Source: Rhizobium sp. 007 (GTDB taxonomy: Bacteria > Pseudomonadota > Alphaproteobacteria > Rhizobiales > Rhizobiaceae). From it: 64,000 nucleotides of DNA. Positions 7,921 to 16,297 of this stretch are shown piece after piece. The notes under the pieces are model-generated. The model saw only the letters and a program-made list of their open reading frames with translations, did no database searches and was not told the DNA's origin. The translations under genes and the position numbers were made by a program. The stretch spans positions 248,001-312,000 of the forward strand of contig NZ_CP064188.1 of the NCBI RefSeq assembly GCF_015353075.1, given 5' to 3'. Numbering within the stretch: position 1 is the first letter of the stretch; each line of letters opens with the position of its first letter.

Positions 7921-9129
7921 ATGACACAGCAAGCTCTCACCCAGTCCGATATCCTCCCCCGTTCACAAGCCGTTCCGGCCGCATGGGGCGCGGTCATCGC
8001 GATGGCACTCTGCGTGGCGGCGCTGATCGCATCGGAGTTCATGCCTGTCAGCCTCCTGTCGCCGATCGCAACCGACCTCGGCGTGACCGAGGGGCGTACG
8101 GGTCAGGCGATTTCGATCTCCGGGATTTTCGCCGTGCTGACCAGCCTCTTCGTGTCGAACCTCACTCGCGGTATCGATCGACGTCTCGTCCTGACGTCCT
8201 TCTCCCTGATGCTCGTGGTGTCCGGCGCCATCGTCACCTTCGCGCCAAACTATCTTGCGCTGATGGTCGGACGCGCCCTGTTGGGCGTTGCAGTCGGCGG
8301 CTTCTGGTCGATGTCCACAGCCATCGTCATGCGCGTTGTTCCGGACGAATCCGTCCCCAAAGGGCTGGCGATGTTGAACGCCGGGAACGCCATCGCTGCC
8401 ACAATCTCCGCGCCGCTCGGAAGCATGCTCGGCAGCTATATCGGCTGGCGCGGCGCGTTCTTCGCGGTCGTCCCGCTCGCATTACTGTCGCTTGTCTGGC
8501 AGTGGGTCAGTCTGCCCTCCCTACCGCCACTAAAGAGCGAACAGTCGCCACACGTCCTCAAATTGCTCGTCCGCAGACAGGTCGCGCTCGGCATGACGTC
8601 CATCATGCTGCTGTTTGCCGGGCAATTCGCGCTGTTCACCTATCTCCGCCCGTTCCTGGAAACGGTCACGTCGGTCTCGGTTTCGACCCTCTCACTTCTG
8701 CTCCTGCTGATGGGCCTAGCGGGCGTCGCGGGAACCTACCTGATCACCGGCCTGTTGCGGACGCGCCTGTTCAGCATCCTTGGCATTATCCCCGTCGTGA
8801 TGGCGGTGATCGCGCTCGGACTGATCGCGTTTGGCACTTCGACCGCTGCGACCGCGATCCTCCTCGTCGGATGGGGGCTGTTCGGCACGGCGGCTCCCGT
8901 CGGCTGGGGGACATGGCTGAGCAGGACGATGCCTGACGACGCCGAGGCGGGGGGCGGACTTCAGGTGGCGACGATCCAGCTCGCCATTACCTTCGGTGCG
9001 TCGTTCGGCGGTGTCCTGTTCGACGAGGCGGGCTGGCAGACTACCTTCCTATTTGCGGCCGCCGCTCTGGCTGGATCGTCGCTGCTCGCCGCCCTCGCCT
9101 GGCGGTCAACATGGAGGAAACCGCGATGA
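7921..9129 (+). CDS. MFS transporter, DHA1 drug/arabinose-efflux type
   Basis: A 402-residue protein with twelve hydrophobic segments. The MFS landmarks are present: ASEFMPVSLLSPIATDLGVTEG in helix 1, FVSNLTRGIDRRLVL in the loop between helices 2 and 3, and GRALLGVAVGGFWSM in helix 4. This pattern is the AraJ/YdhP (DHA1) group, which exports sugars or drugs by proton antiport. A GGAG ribosome site sits just ahead of the ATG. The stop overlaps the next gene by ATGA, making an operon with a cyclophilin-like protein and perhaps the later hydrolase. The substrate cannot be named. Confidence 0.92.
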   Translation: MTQQALTQSDILPRSQAVPAAWGAVIAMALCVAALIASEFMPVSLLSPIATDLGVTEGRTGQAISISGIFAVLTSLFVSNLTRGIDRRLVLTSFSLMLVVSGAIVTFAPNYLALMVGRALLGVAVGGFWSMSTAIVMRVVPDESVPKGLAMLNAGNAIAATISAPLGSMLGSYIGWRGAFFAVVPLALLSLVWQWVSLPSLPPLKSEQSPHVLKLLVRRQVALGMTSIMLLFAGQFALFTYLRPFLETVTSVSVSTLSLLLLLMGLAGVAGTYLITGLLRTRLFSILGIIPVVMAVIALGLIAFGTSTAATAILLVGWGLFGTAAPVGWGTWLSRTMPDDAEAGGGLQVATIQLAITFGASFGGVLFDEAGWQTTFLFAAAALAGSSLLAALAWRSTWRKPR

Positions 9130-9596
9130 CGTCTATGACAATCCACCGCCGAACGCTCCTCACAGGGATGAGTGCCTCCATGATTTTGCCAGGAATGGGT
9201 CGAGCCCAGCAGGGACGCGATCCCAACAGCCAGAAGCCAACCGATGTCAGGATCAGGCTGACCTTCAACGACCGTGTCCTGACCGCAACGCTCTACGACA
9301 ATCCGTCGGCGCGGGATCTTGCCTCCATGCTCCCACTGAGCCTCGAGATCGAGGATTACGGCAGCAACGAGAAGATCGTACGCCTGCCCCGCAAGCTGAC
9401 CGAGGACGGAAGCGGGCCATTCGGCAACGAGCGGCCGGGCGACCTCTGCTATTTCAAGCCCTGGGGCAATCTGGCGCTCTTCTACGACGACTACAAATGG
9501 GACGGCCTGATCCGGCTCGGCCGTTTCGAAGGCGGATTCGAACCCCTCCGCGTCCGCCGAATACCCCGTGCGCATCGAACGCATCTGAAGACCTGA
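9126..9596 (+). CDS. Cyclophilin-like fold protein with Tat/Sec leader, C-terminal frame disturbed
   Basis: The protein has an N-terminal leader (HRRTLLTGMSASMILPG, Tat-like) and a cyclophilin-like domain: RIRLTFNDRVLTATLYDNPSARDLAS, LPLSLEIEDYG, GDLCYFKPWGNLALFYDDY and GLIRLGRFEGG. Family members usually end in a beta strand like VxIERI. Here that end (ASAEYPVRIERI, stop at 9588) lies in the next frame, while the open frame runs into RVRRIPRAHRTHLKT. A one-base indel in the C-rich run near 9543-9550 would restore it. The start overlaps the MFS stop by ATGA. The function of this family is not established. Confidence 0.75.
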   Translation: MTSMTIHRRTLLTGMSASMILPGMGRAQQGRDPNSQKPTDVRIRLTFNDRVLTATLYDNPSARDLASMLPLSLEIEDYGSNEKIVRLPRKLTEDGSGPFGNERPGDLCYFKPWGNLALFYDDYKWDGLIRLGRFEGGFEPLRVRRIPRAHRTHLKT

Positions 9597-9684
9597 CAAC
9601 CACCGAAGTTTCGACCGCGCGGAGACTGGACGCCCGCGAGGAGCGATCCCCCGTACCCTACGCGTCCATTAACGGAGACCACGG

Positions 9685-10791
9685 ATGACTGAACAGCGTA
9701 AACCCAACATCCCCGCGTTCGATCGGGCCATCGACCGCCGTCAGATGCTGAAGCTGACGGGCGTCGGCGTCGCGGCCCTCGGCGCAGCATCATTCTTCGA
9801 CACCCAATTCGCAAAGGCACTGGACATGTCGGGCGCAAACAACTTCTACACCAGCGACAAGGTGACCCTTCAGAAGGTCAGCTACAAAACCCAGTATCAA
9901 ATGAACGTCGCGGGCAACCTCTACCTCCCGAACGATCTCGACCGCGCCGTCAAGCACCCGGCGATCATCGCAGGCCACCCCATGGGCGCGGTGAAGGAGC
10001 AGAGCGCCAACCTCTACGCCACCAAAATGGCAGAACAGGGCTTCGTCGCCATGTCGATCGACTTGCCGTTCTGGGGTTCAAGCGAAGGCCAGTCCCGCAA
10101 TCTCGTTTCTCCGGACATCTACGCGGAAGCCTTCAGCGCGGGCGTCGATTTCCTGGGTAGCCAGGACTACGTTGATCGCCAGGGGATCGGAGGCATCGGC
10201 GTCTGCGGCAGCGGAAGCTTCATCATCAGCGCCGCCAAGATCGATCCCCGGATCAAGGCGATCGCCACCGTCAGCATGTACGATATGGGCGCGGCCTTCC
10301 GCGATGCTCTCAACAAATCGGAGACCGTCGAGCAGCGCAAGCAGTTCATCGCGGCGGCAGCCGAGCAACGCTGGTTGGAATTCGACGGCGGCGACATCCA
10401 GTATGTCGGCGGCACTGTTCTCGAGCTGACTGCTGACACCGATCCCGTCCAGCGCGAGTTCTACGACTTCTACCGCACGTCGCGCGGCGAGTTTACGCCT
10501 GAGGGCGCGACCGGGCAGACCACGACGAAGCCGACGCTCGCGAGCAGTGTCAAGTTTATGAACTTCTACCCGTTCAACGACATCGAGACGATCTCGCCTC
10601 GGCCAATGCTGTTCGTCTCGGGCGACCAAGCGCATTCGAAGGAGTTCAGCCAGAACGCATATGAAAGAGCATCGGAACCGAAGGAACTCGTCTGGATCGC
10701 CGGCGCGGGCCATGTCGATCTATACGACAGGGTCGATCTGATCCCATTCGAGAAGCTTGGCAGCTTCTTCGATCAGCACCTTACGGCGTGA
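9685..10791 (+). CDS. Exported alpha/beta hydrolase
   Basis: A 368-residue protein with a twin-arginine-type leader (DRRQMLKLTGVGVAALGAAS) and an alpha/beta hydrolase core. Visible elements are the GHPMGAVKEQ oxyanion region, the nucleophile elbow GVCGSGSF (cysteine in place of the usual serine) and the final GAGHVDLYD catalytic histidine. This Cys-type elbow occurs in the YcjY/UilS-like hydrolase group. It follows the cyclophilin-like gene by 88 bases and ends at a strong hairpin, so it is likely the last gene of the LysR-controlled operon. The substrate is unknown. Confidence 0.85.
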   Translation: MTEQRKPNIPAFDRAIDRRQMLKLTGVGVAALGAASFFDTQFAKALDMSGANNFYTSDKVTLQKVSYKTQYQMNVAGNLYLPNDLDRAVKHPAIIAGHPMGAVKEQSANLYATKMAEQGFVAMSIDLPFWGSSEGQSRNLVSPDIYAEAFSAGVDFLGSQDYVDRQGIGGIGVCGSGSFIISAAKIDPRIKAIATVSMYDMGAAFRDALNKSETVEQRKQFIAAAAEQRWLEFDGGDIQYVGGTVLELTADTDPVQREFYDFYRTSRGEFTPEGATGQTTTKPTLASSVKFMNFYPFNDIETISPRPMLFVSGDQAHSKEFSQNAYERASEPKELVWIAGAGHVDLYDRVDLIPFEKLGSFFDQHLTA

Positions 10792-10814
10792 AGCATGGTA
10801 CACCGCTGAAGATA

Positions 10815-10864
10815 AAGACGATCGGTCGTTCCCAACGGCCCGGGAACGACCCTTCTATCGTCTT
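10815..10864 (+). terminator. Long hairpin after the hydrolase gene
   Basis: GGTCGTTCCC (10824-10833) pairs perfectly with GGGAACGACC (10842-10851) around 8 bases. A further outer pair AAGACGAT (10815-10822) / ATCGTCTT (10857-10864) extends the stem across a small bulge. It lies 24 bases after the hydrolase stop and is the likely terminator of that operon. Confidence 0.6.
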
Positions 10865-10867
10865 GAC

Positions 10868-11240
10868 CTATAACGACTGCAGAAATGCCAAGAATTTATC
10901 TGGTGGCCGGTGCCGCGCGCTTGCGGTAGCGACCGGATGAAGTCGGTTGAGCGCCGCCTCCTTCATTGCAAGATCGGCTTACACGTATATGTGCGTTGTG
11001 CGCGGATCCTCATGGCCGAGCCATAGGGCAATCACGGTCAGGACGACACCGGACTGCAAGAGATGCATCGCAGTCGTGTGTCGGAAAGTGTGCGGTGATA
11101 TCGCCTTGTTCTTCAGACCCGGGACTGTCCGAGCTGCAACCTCGACCGCAAGGTTGAGGCGCTGGGTAACGTTCGAACGGGAGATCCTGCCACCTGCGCT
11201 GTTCGGAAAGAGGTAGGCGTTGTTTTGGACCACCGCGACT
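10868..11240 (-). pseudogene. Tyrosine recombinase/integrase C-terminal remnant
   Basis: The minus strand carries the C-terminal catalytic end of a phage-type integrase: LFPNSAGGRISRS, then ISPHTFRHTTAMHLLQSG, LGHEDPRTTHIYV. The Arg, His and Tyr active residues are present, but the N-terminal half is missing. A TAA stop follows directly after HIYV where family members have Glu. The frame continues behind it as ADLAMKEAALNRLHP and ends in FLAFLQSL at 10868, so the tail is original sequence. Truncated and interrupted, it is almost certainly inactive. It marks an old mobile-element insertion. Confidence 0.72.
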
Positions 11241-11286
11241 ACGCCTATTCTCGCGCTGCGGCTCTTCCGGATCTCCAGTCTGGTAA

Positions 11287-11451
11287 TCACACCCGCCGCC
11301 ACCCGATGACGACGATGCAAGGCTCGATATCGACGCCATCATGGACCGAATGCTCTGGCTGGGCGACAAGGTAACGGGGGGACGGTGGCTCGAGGACCGT
11401 GTTCGGCCGCAACTGCACGTCTTGCTCTGGAGCAACAAGCGCGGCGTCTGA
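11287..11451 (+). pseudogene. 3' end fragment resembling queE (7-carboxy-7-deazaguanine synthase)
   Basis: A plus-strand frame reads [22 protein letters not shown], then [20 protein letters not shown] and SNKRGV before the stop. From memory this matches the C-terminal end of alphaproteobacterial QueE proteins (typically ending QLHVLLWGNKRGV). No upstream radical-SAM part (CxxxCxxC) is present in this frame, so it is only a terminal fragment. It abuts the integrase remnant, suggesting it was carried or left by the same event. The family call is moderately sure. Confidence 0.5.
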
Positions 11452-11468
11452 TTGTGCCGGCCCGCATT

Positions 11469-12758
11469 TCAATGGCGAGGTGCGTAATCCAGGCCGCCAT
11501 CGACCTTTGCAGGGCGCCCATCGAGGAAAAGCTCGCCGATGCGTGGTGCCGAACGGCCGATGACCTTGCCGCGCCGGATGACCGCGAGCCGGTTCGGCTT
11601 CAGCCGCAGCGCTTCCAGCGTATCCTGCGCCTGGAGGATGACGAGGTCTGCGTTGCAGCCGATTTCCAGGCCATAGCCTTCAAGGCCCATCGTCTTTGCC
11701 GAGTTGTCCGTCAGTGCATGGAAGATCTTCTTCTTGTCCTCGATGCCGGCCATCTGCGCGACGTGGATCGCCATGTGGCCGACCTCCAGCATGTCGCCCG
11801 ATCCCATCGAGTACCAGGGATCCATGACGCAATCGTGCCCGAAGGAGACATTGAGGCCGGCATCCATCAATTCGCGCACGCGGGTCATGCCGCGGCGCTT
11901 CGGATAGGTGTCGTGCCGGCCTTGCAGCATGATGTTAATCAAGGGGTTGGGGATCACGTTGATCCGCGCCTCCGCCATCAGCGGGATCAGCTTGGAGACG
12001 TAGTAGTTGTCCATCGAGTGCATCGAGGTCAAATGCGAGCCGGCGACGCGTCCCTGCAGGCCGAAGCGGATGGTTTCCGCGGCCAGCGTCTCGATATGGC
12101 GCGAGAGCGGATCGTCGGTTTCGTCGCAATGCATGTCGACCGGCAGGCCGCGATCGGCGGCGATACGGCAGAGCGCTTCGACCGACGCCGTACCTTCGCC
12201 CATCGTCCGTTCGAAGTGGGGAATGCCGCCGACGATATCGACCCCCATATCGAGGGCACGGTTGAGCGCGTCGATCGCGCCCGGCGAGCGGTAATAACCG
12301 TCCTGGGGGAAGGCGACCAGCTGCAGATCGATATAGGGCGCGACCTTTTCGCGAACCTCGATCATCGCCTCCACGGTCACCAGTCTGGGATCGCTAGTAT
12401 CGACATGACTGCGGATGAAGAGCAGCCCCTGCGTCACCGCCAGATCGCAATAGCGCAGCGCACGATCGACCAGTTCCTCCTTCGTCACGATCGGGCGCAA
12501 CTCTCCCCAGAGCGCGATGCCCTCGAGCAGGGTGCCGGATACGTTCATGCGCGGCAGTCCGAGCGACAGGGTGGCGTCCATGTGGAAATGCGGATCGACG
12601 AAAGGAGGACTGACGAGCCGGCCGGTTGCGTCGATTTCTTCCCCCGCTTGCGCCTGGAGATTGCGCTCGACAGCGATGATCCTGCCGCCCTGGATGCCGA
12701 TGTCGATGCTGGTTCGGCCATCGGCGAGATTTGCATTTCTGACGATCAGATCGAACAT
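11469..12758 (-). CDS. codA: Cytosine deaminase-type amidohydrolase (CodA family)
   Basis: A 429-residue amidohydrolase. Metal and catalytic motifs in order are PHFHMDAT (HxH), DMHCDETDDP, GSHLTSMHSM and SFGHDCVMDPWYSMGSGDML. The segments NPLINIMLQGR and DTYPKRRGMTRVREL are nearly diagnostic of E. coli CodA-like deaminases. The expected reaction is hydrolytic deamination of cytosine or a related N-heterocycle. An upstream in-frame TTG at 12788 overlaps the permease stop, but the ATG at 12758 has a GAGG ribosome site. It is the last gene of an operon with a BMP-type ABC importer, so the imported base is its likely substrate. Confidence 0.82.
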   Translation of the reverse strand: MFDLIVRNANLADGRTSIDIGIQGGRIIAVERNLQAQAGEEIDATGRLVSPPFVDPHFHMDATLSLGLPRMNVSGTLLEGIALWGELRPIVTKEELVDRALRYCDLAVTQGLLFIRSHVDTSDPRLVTVEAMIEVREKVAPYIDLQLVAFPQDGYYRSPGAIDALNRALDMGVDIVGGIPHFERTMGEGTASVEALCRIAADRGLPVDMHCDETDDPLSRHIETLAAETIRFGLQGRVAGSHLTSMHSMDNYYVSKLIPLMAEARINVIPNPLINIMLQGRHDTYPKRRGMTRVRELMDAGLNVSFGHDCVMDPWYSMGSGDMLEVGHMAIHVAQMAGIEDKKKIFHALTDNSAKTMGLEGYGLEIGCNADLVILQAQDTLEALRLKPNRLAVIRRGKVIGRSAPRIGELFLDGRPAKVDGGLDYAPRH

Positions 12759-12784
12759 CGGAGCCTCATTGGATGCGAGCGGTT

Positions 12785-13729
12785 TCAACGTTCGCCGCGG
12801 CGATAGGGTTGCATCAGCGCCTGCGGGACGCGGGCACGGCGGGCCATGACCGCAAGCGCGGCGATGGAAAGAATATAGGGGGTCATCAGAAAAAGCTGAT
12901 AGGGCACGAGCCCGCTCAGCGCGGTTTGCAGCCGAAGCTGGAAGGCATCGAAAAAGGCGAAGAGCAGGGCACCGAACAGCGCGCGGCCCGGCCGCCAGGA
13001 GGCGAAGACAACGAGCGCGATGCAGATCCAGCCGCGTCCCTGCACCATGGTGGGGAAGAAGCTGTTGAACGCCGACAATGTCAGGAAGGCGCCGCCCATT
13101 CCCATCAGCGCGCTTCCAGCAACCACTGCGCCGTAGCGTACCTTCATCGGATTGACACCCTGTGCTTCCGCCGCATGCGGATTTTCGCCGGTCATGCGGA
13201 TCGCAAGCCCGACGGGTGTGCGGAAGATGATGTAGGCCATCAGCAGGGCAATGGCGATCGCGAGATAGGTCGGCGCCGTCTGCGTGAAGAAGGCCGGCCC
13301 GATGAAGGGCAGCGTCGAGAGGCCAGGAATGGCGATCGGCTGGAACGGCACGACGGTGGGTGGGGTATTGGCAAGCGGCACGATCAGCCGGAAGACATAA
13401 TAGCTGAAGCTGGAGGCAAATAGCGTGACGCCAAGACCGGAGACATGCTGGGAGAGGCCCAGCGATACCGTCAGGCCCGCATGCAGCAGGCCGAAGACCC
13501 CGCCGACCACCGCAGCGATCAGCAGGCCGGTCCAGAGATCGGCGCCGTGATAGACGGAAAGCCAGCCGATCATCGCGCCGATGGTCATGATGCCTTCGAT
13601 GCCGAGATTGAGCACGCCAGCCCGTTCACAGAGGAGTGCGCCGAGCGTGCCAAAAATCAGCGGCGTGGCGATCCGCAGGATTGCCGCCCAGAGCCCGGCG
13701 GAAGCGATGATGTCGAACAGTTGCATCAT
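12785..13729 (-). CDS. ABC transporter permease, BmpA-type nucleobase/nucleoside importer (subunit 2)
   Basis: A 314-residue membrane protein of the YufQ/NupQ branch (BPD_transp_2). The N-terminus has the signature TLGALLCERAGVLNLGIEGIMTIGAMIGWL, shared by partners of BMP binding proteins and Rbs-like permeases. About eight hydrophobic segments follow. It overlaps the other permease by ATGA and is followed by the CodA-like gene. It forms the transmembrane heterodimer with the next subunit; the substrate is inferred to be a nucleobase-like compound. Confidence 0.9.
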   Translation of the reverse strand: MMQLFDIIASAGLWAAILRIATPLIFGTLGALLCERAGVLNLGIEGIMTIGAMIGWLSVYHGADLWTGLLIAAVVGGVFGLLHAGLTVSLGLSQHVSGLGVTLFASSFSYYVFRLIVPLANTPPTVVPFQPIAIPGLSTLPFIGPAFFTQTAPTYLAIAIALLMAYIIFRTPVGLAIRMTGENPHAAEAQGVNPMKVRYGAVVAGSALMGMGGAFLTLSAFNSFFPTMVQGRGWICIALVVFASWRPGRALFGALLFAFFDAFQLRLQTALSGLVPYQLFLMTPYILSIAALAVMARRARVPQALMQPYRRGER

Positions 13730-14775
13730 CGCCGGATCCTGTATTGGGTGAAGAACAATGCGATCAGCATCGTCAGCAGCGACAGCGCCACCGTGACATC
13801 GGCGATATAGGTCGGGATGCCGAGACCACGGCTCATGCCATCCGCGCCCACGAACATCATAGCCGTGAAAATGGCGGCGAAGGCGACGCCGAGTGGATTG
13901 AGGTTGGCAAGCATCGCGACAACGATGCCGGAATAGCCGAAACCGGGCGACAGGTCGGTCGTCACATAACCCTTGACGCCCATGACCTCGATTGCCCCCG
14001 CGAGGCCCGCAAGCCCACCCGACAGGCAGGCGACCTTCACCAGCGTTGTGCCAAGCTGAACGCCGGCGAAAACAGCGCCGGACGGATTGAGCCCGGTGGC
14101 GCGCGATTGCATGCCGAACACGGTGCGCGACTGGATGAAATGGACGATGATCGCCAGCGCAATCGCGATCGCAAGGCCGATATGCAGGCGGGAGCGGGCA
14201 ACCAGCTTCGGCAGCATGGCGTGATCGCTGACCGATTGCGACTGCGGCCAGCCGAAAGCGAGCGGATCCTTGAGCACCCCGTCGATCAGCATCGAGACGA
14301 AGAGCAGGGCGACGAAGTTCATGAGCAGACTGGTCACGACCTCATCGACCGAAAAGCGCAGGCGCAGCCACAGCGGAATGAGGATCAGGACCATGCCCGC
14401 GACGGCACCGACAAGCAGCAGCAAGGGAATAAGAGCCGGAGCGGGGAGATTGCCAAACAGCTTGGCACTCGCTGCGGCAACCGCGATGGCACCGAGATAG
14501 AACTGACCCTCGGCGCCGATGTTCCACAGCCTTGCCCGGAAGGCGACGGCGGCGGCAAGCCCGGTTAGCATCAGCGGCGTGGCCCGCGTCAATGTCTCGG
14601 TTGCCGAAAGCCGCGAGCCGAAGGCGCCCGTTAGGATGCGCCAATAGGCCTCGAATACCGGTGCACCGGCAATCGCGATCAAAATGCCGGAGAGTGCCAG
14701 CGCTGCGACCACGGCGAGCAGCGGCGTCAGGACGAGGAGATAAAGTGGACGATGCTCGCGACGCTCAAACCGCAT
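13726..14775 (-). CDS. ABC transporter permease, BmpA-type nucleobase/nucleoside importer (subunit 1)
   Basis: A 349-residue membrane protein of the YufP/NupP branch, longer than its partner as usual. It shows TPLMLTGLAAAVAFRARLWNIGAEGQFYLGA near residue 70 and FSVDEVVTSLLMNFVALLFV further on, both typical. Roughly nine transmembrane segments are present. Its start lies inside the end of the ATPase gene (11-base overlap) and its stop overlaps the second permease. This is one polycistronic unit. Confidence 0.9.
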   Translation of the reverse strand: MRFERREHRPLYLLVLTPLLAVVAALALSGILIAIAGAPVFEAYWRILTGAFGSRLSATETLTRATPLMLTGLAAAVAFRARLWNIGAEGQFYLGAIAVAAASAKLFGNLPAPALIPLLLLVGAVAGMVLILIPLWLRLRFSVDEVVTSLLMNFVALLFVSMLIDGVLKDPLAFGWPQSQSVSDHAMLPKLVARSRLHIGLAIAIALAIIVHFIQSRTVFGMQSRATGLNPSGAVFAGVQLGTTLVKVACLSGGLAGLAGAIEVMGVKGYVTTDLSPGFGYSGIVVAMLANLNPLGVAFAAIFTAMMFVGADGMSRGLGIPTYIADVTVALSLLTMLIALFFTQYRIRR

Positions 14776-16297
14776 GATCGGCCCCTGGGGATTGCTGCCA
14801 TTCGCCGGCCATCATCAGTCCGAGTTCGCGTGCGTTCGCGACTTCCGCTTCGACGGGTGGCGAAAGCCTGCCGCCCACGATCGCCTGGATGCGATCGGCA
14901 AGCGCGATCACTTCGTCCAGATCCTCCGAGATCAAAAGCACAGCGGTCCCTTGCCGGCGAGCCTCTAGAAGGCGCGCATGTACGGCTGCCACGGCACCTT
15001 CATCGAGGCCGCGCGCCGGCTGGGCGGCGATCAGGATGCGCGGCCGCCGGTGCAGATTGCGGCCGAGGATAAGCTTTTGCATATTGCCGCCCGAAAGCAG
15101 CCGTGCGCGGCTTAAAGGGCTACCGCCGCGGACATCGAATTGGTCGATGATCTCCCTGGCAAAGGCCATGCCTGCCCTGCGGTTCACAAGTCCACGTTGC
15201 GAAAACGCCGGCGAGGAAATGCGCTCCAGCACGGTATTTTCCCAGATCGCCATTTCGCCGATCAGGCCTTCCTCGTTGCGGTCTTCCGGAATGCGGCCAA
15301 TGCCGGCATTGACGACATCGCCGACGCCGAGATTGCCGATCGGTTCCCCGAAAAGCAGAAGGTCGCCGGATGAGCGCGAGAGCGTGCCGGAGAGAAGATG
15401 CGCCAGCGCCGCCTGGCCATTGCCCGAGACACCGATGATGCCGAGGATTTCGCCTTCGCGCAGATGGAAGCTGACGGACTTCAGCCGCTCGACGCCGTCG
15501 ATCTTCACCGTGACATCGGTGGCCTCCAGCGCAACCATGCCGGGCGTCGATGGCTCGCGTACCGGCCGCGTTACGCGGCGGCCGACCATCAGCTCGGCGA
15601 GTTCGGCCTTGCTGGTTTCGGATGCCCTGCGTTCGGCAACCATCTTGCCGCTGCGCAAGACGACGATACGGTCGGCCGCAGCCATCACCTCATCGAGCTT
15701 GTGGGAGATGAAGATCAGCGACAGGCCCTGGCGGGCCATTTCCTTCAGCGTTGTGAATAGCTTTTCGGCCTCGATATTGGTCAGTACCGCTGTTGGCTCG
15801 TCTAGGATCAGGATGCGGGCGTCGCTATAGAGCGCCTTGAGGATCTCGACGCGCTGCTGCTCGCCGACCGACAGGTCTCCAAGACGCGCGTCCGGATCGA
15901 CCTTGAGGCCAAAGCGGTCAGAAATGGCGAGAAGCTTTTTCCGCGCGGCGGATGTGCCCGAACGCCATGACCAGAGCTTTTCCGTACCGGTCATGACGTT
16001 TTCGAGAACGGTCAGATTGGGCGCCAGCGAGAAATGCTGGTGCACCATGCCGACGCCGGCGCGGATCGCGGCGCGGGGCTTGCCCTGCGGGAGTTCGGCA
16101 CCGTCGATCAGAATCCGGCCGGCATCCGGCATATAATGACCGAAGAGGATGCTCATCAGCGTGGTCTTGCCCGCGCCGTTTTCGCCAAGCAGGGCTACGA
16201 TTTCGCCCTTGGCAAGCGTCAGCGAGATGTCGTCATTGGCCAGATTGGTGCCGAAGCGCTTGCTGACGCCTTCGATTTCGAGAACCGGAATTGTCAT
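14765..16297 (-). CDS. ABC transporter ATP-binding protein, double-NBD (nucleobase importer)
   Basis: A 510-residue ATPase with two nucleotide-binding domains. NBD1 is complete: Walker [15 protein letters not shown]-loop MVHQHFSLAP, signature LSVGEQQRVEI, Walker B ILILDEPTAVL. NBD2 is degenerate: Walker A reads GVSGNGQAAL, signature LSGGNMQKLILGR and Walker B ILIAAQPARGLDEGAV. Such asymmetry is normal in RbsA/YufO-type ATPases. It overlaps the amidase stop by ATGA and the permease start. It powers the importer formed by the two following permeases and the BMP protein. Confidence 0.93.
   Translation of the reverse strand: MTIPVLEIEGVSKRFGTNLANDDISLTLAKGEIVALLGENGAGKTTLMSILFGHYMPDAGRILIDGAELPQGKPRAAIRAGVGMVHQHFSLAPNLTVLENVMTGTEKLWSWRSGTSAARKKLLAISDRFGLKVDPDARLGDLSVGEQQRVEILKALYSDARILILDEPTAVLTNIEAEKLFTTLKEMARQGLSLIFISHKLDEVMAAADRIVVLRSGKMVAERRASETSKAELAELMVGRRVTRPVREPSTPGMVALEATDVTVKIDGVERLKSVSFHLREGEILGIIGVSGNGQAALAHLLSGTLSRSSGDLLLFGEPIGNLGVGDVVNAGIGRIPEDRNEEGLIGEMAIWENTVLERISSPAFSQRGLVNRRAGMAFAREIIDQFDVRGGSPLSRARLLSGGNMQKLILGRNLHRRPRILIAAQPARGLDEGAVAAVHARLLEARRQGTAVLLISEDLDEVIALADRIQAIVGGRLSPPVEAEVANARELGLMMAGEWQQSPGADHAV

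Noticed and set aside
11385..12806. A 473-codon plus-strand frame
   Set aside because: It is the antisense shadow of the CodA-like gene; composition is Arg/Asp/His-rich, with no family motif.
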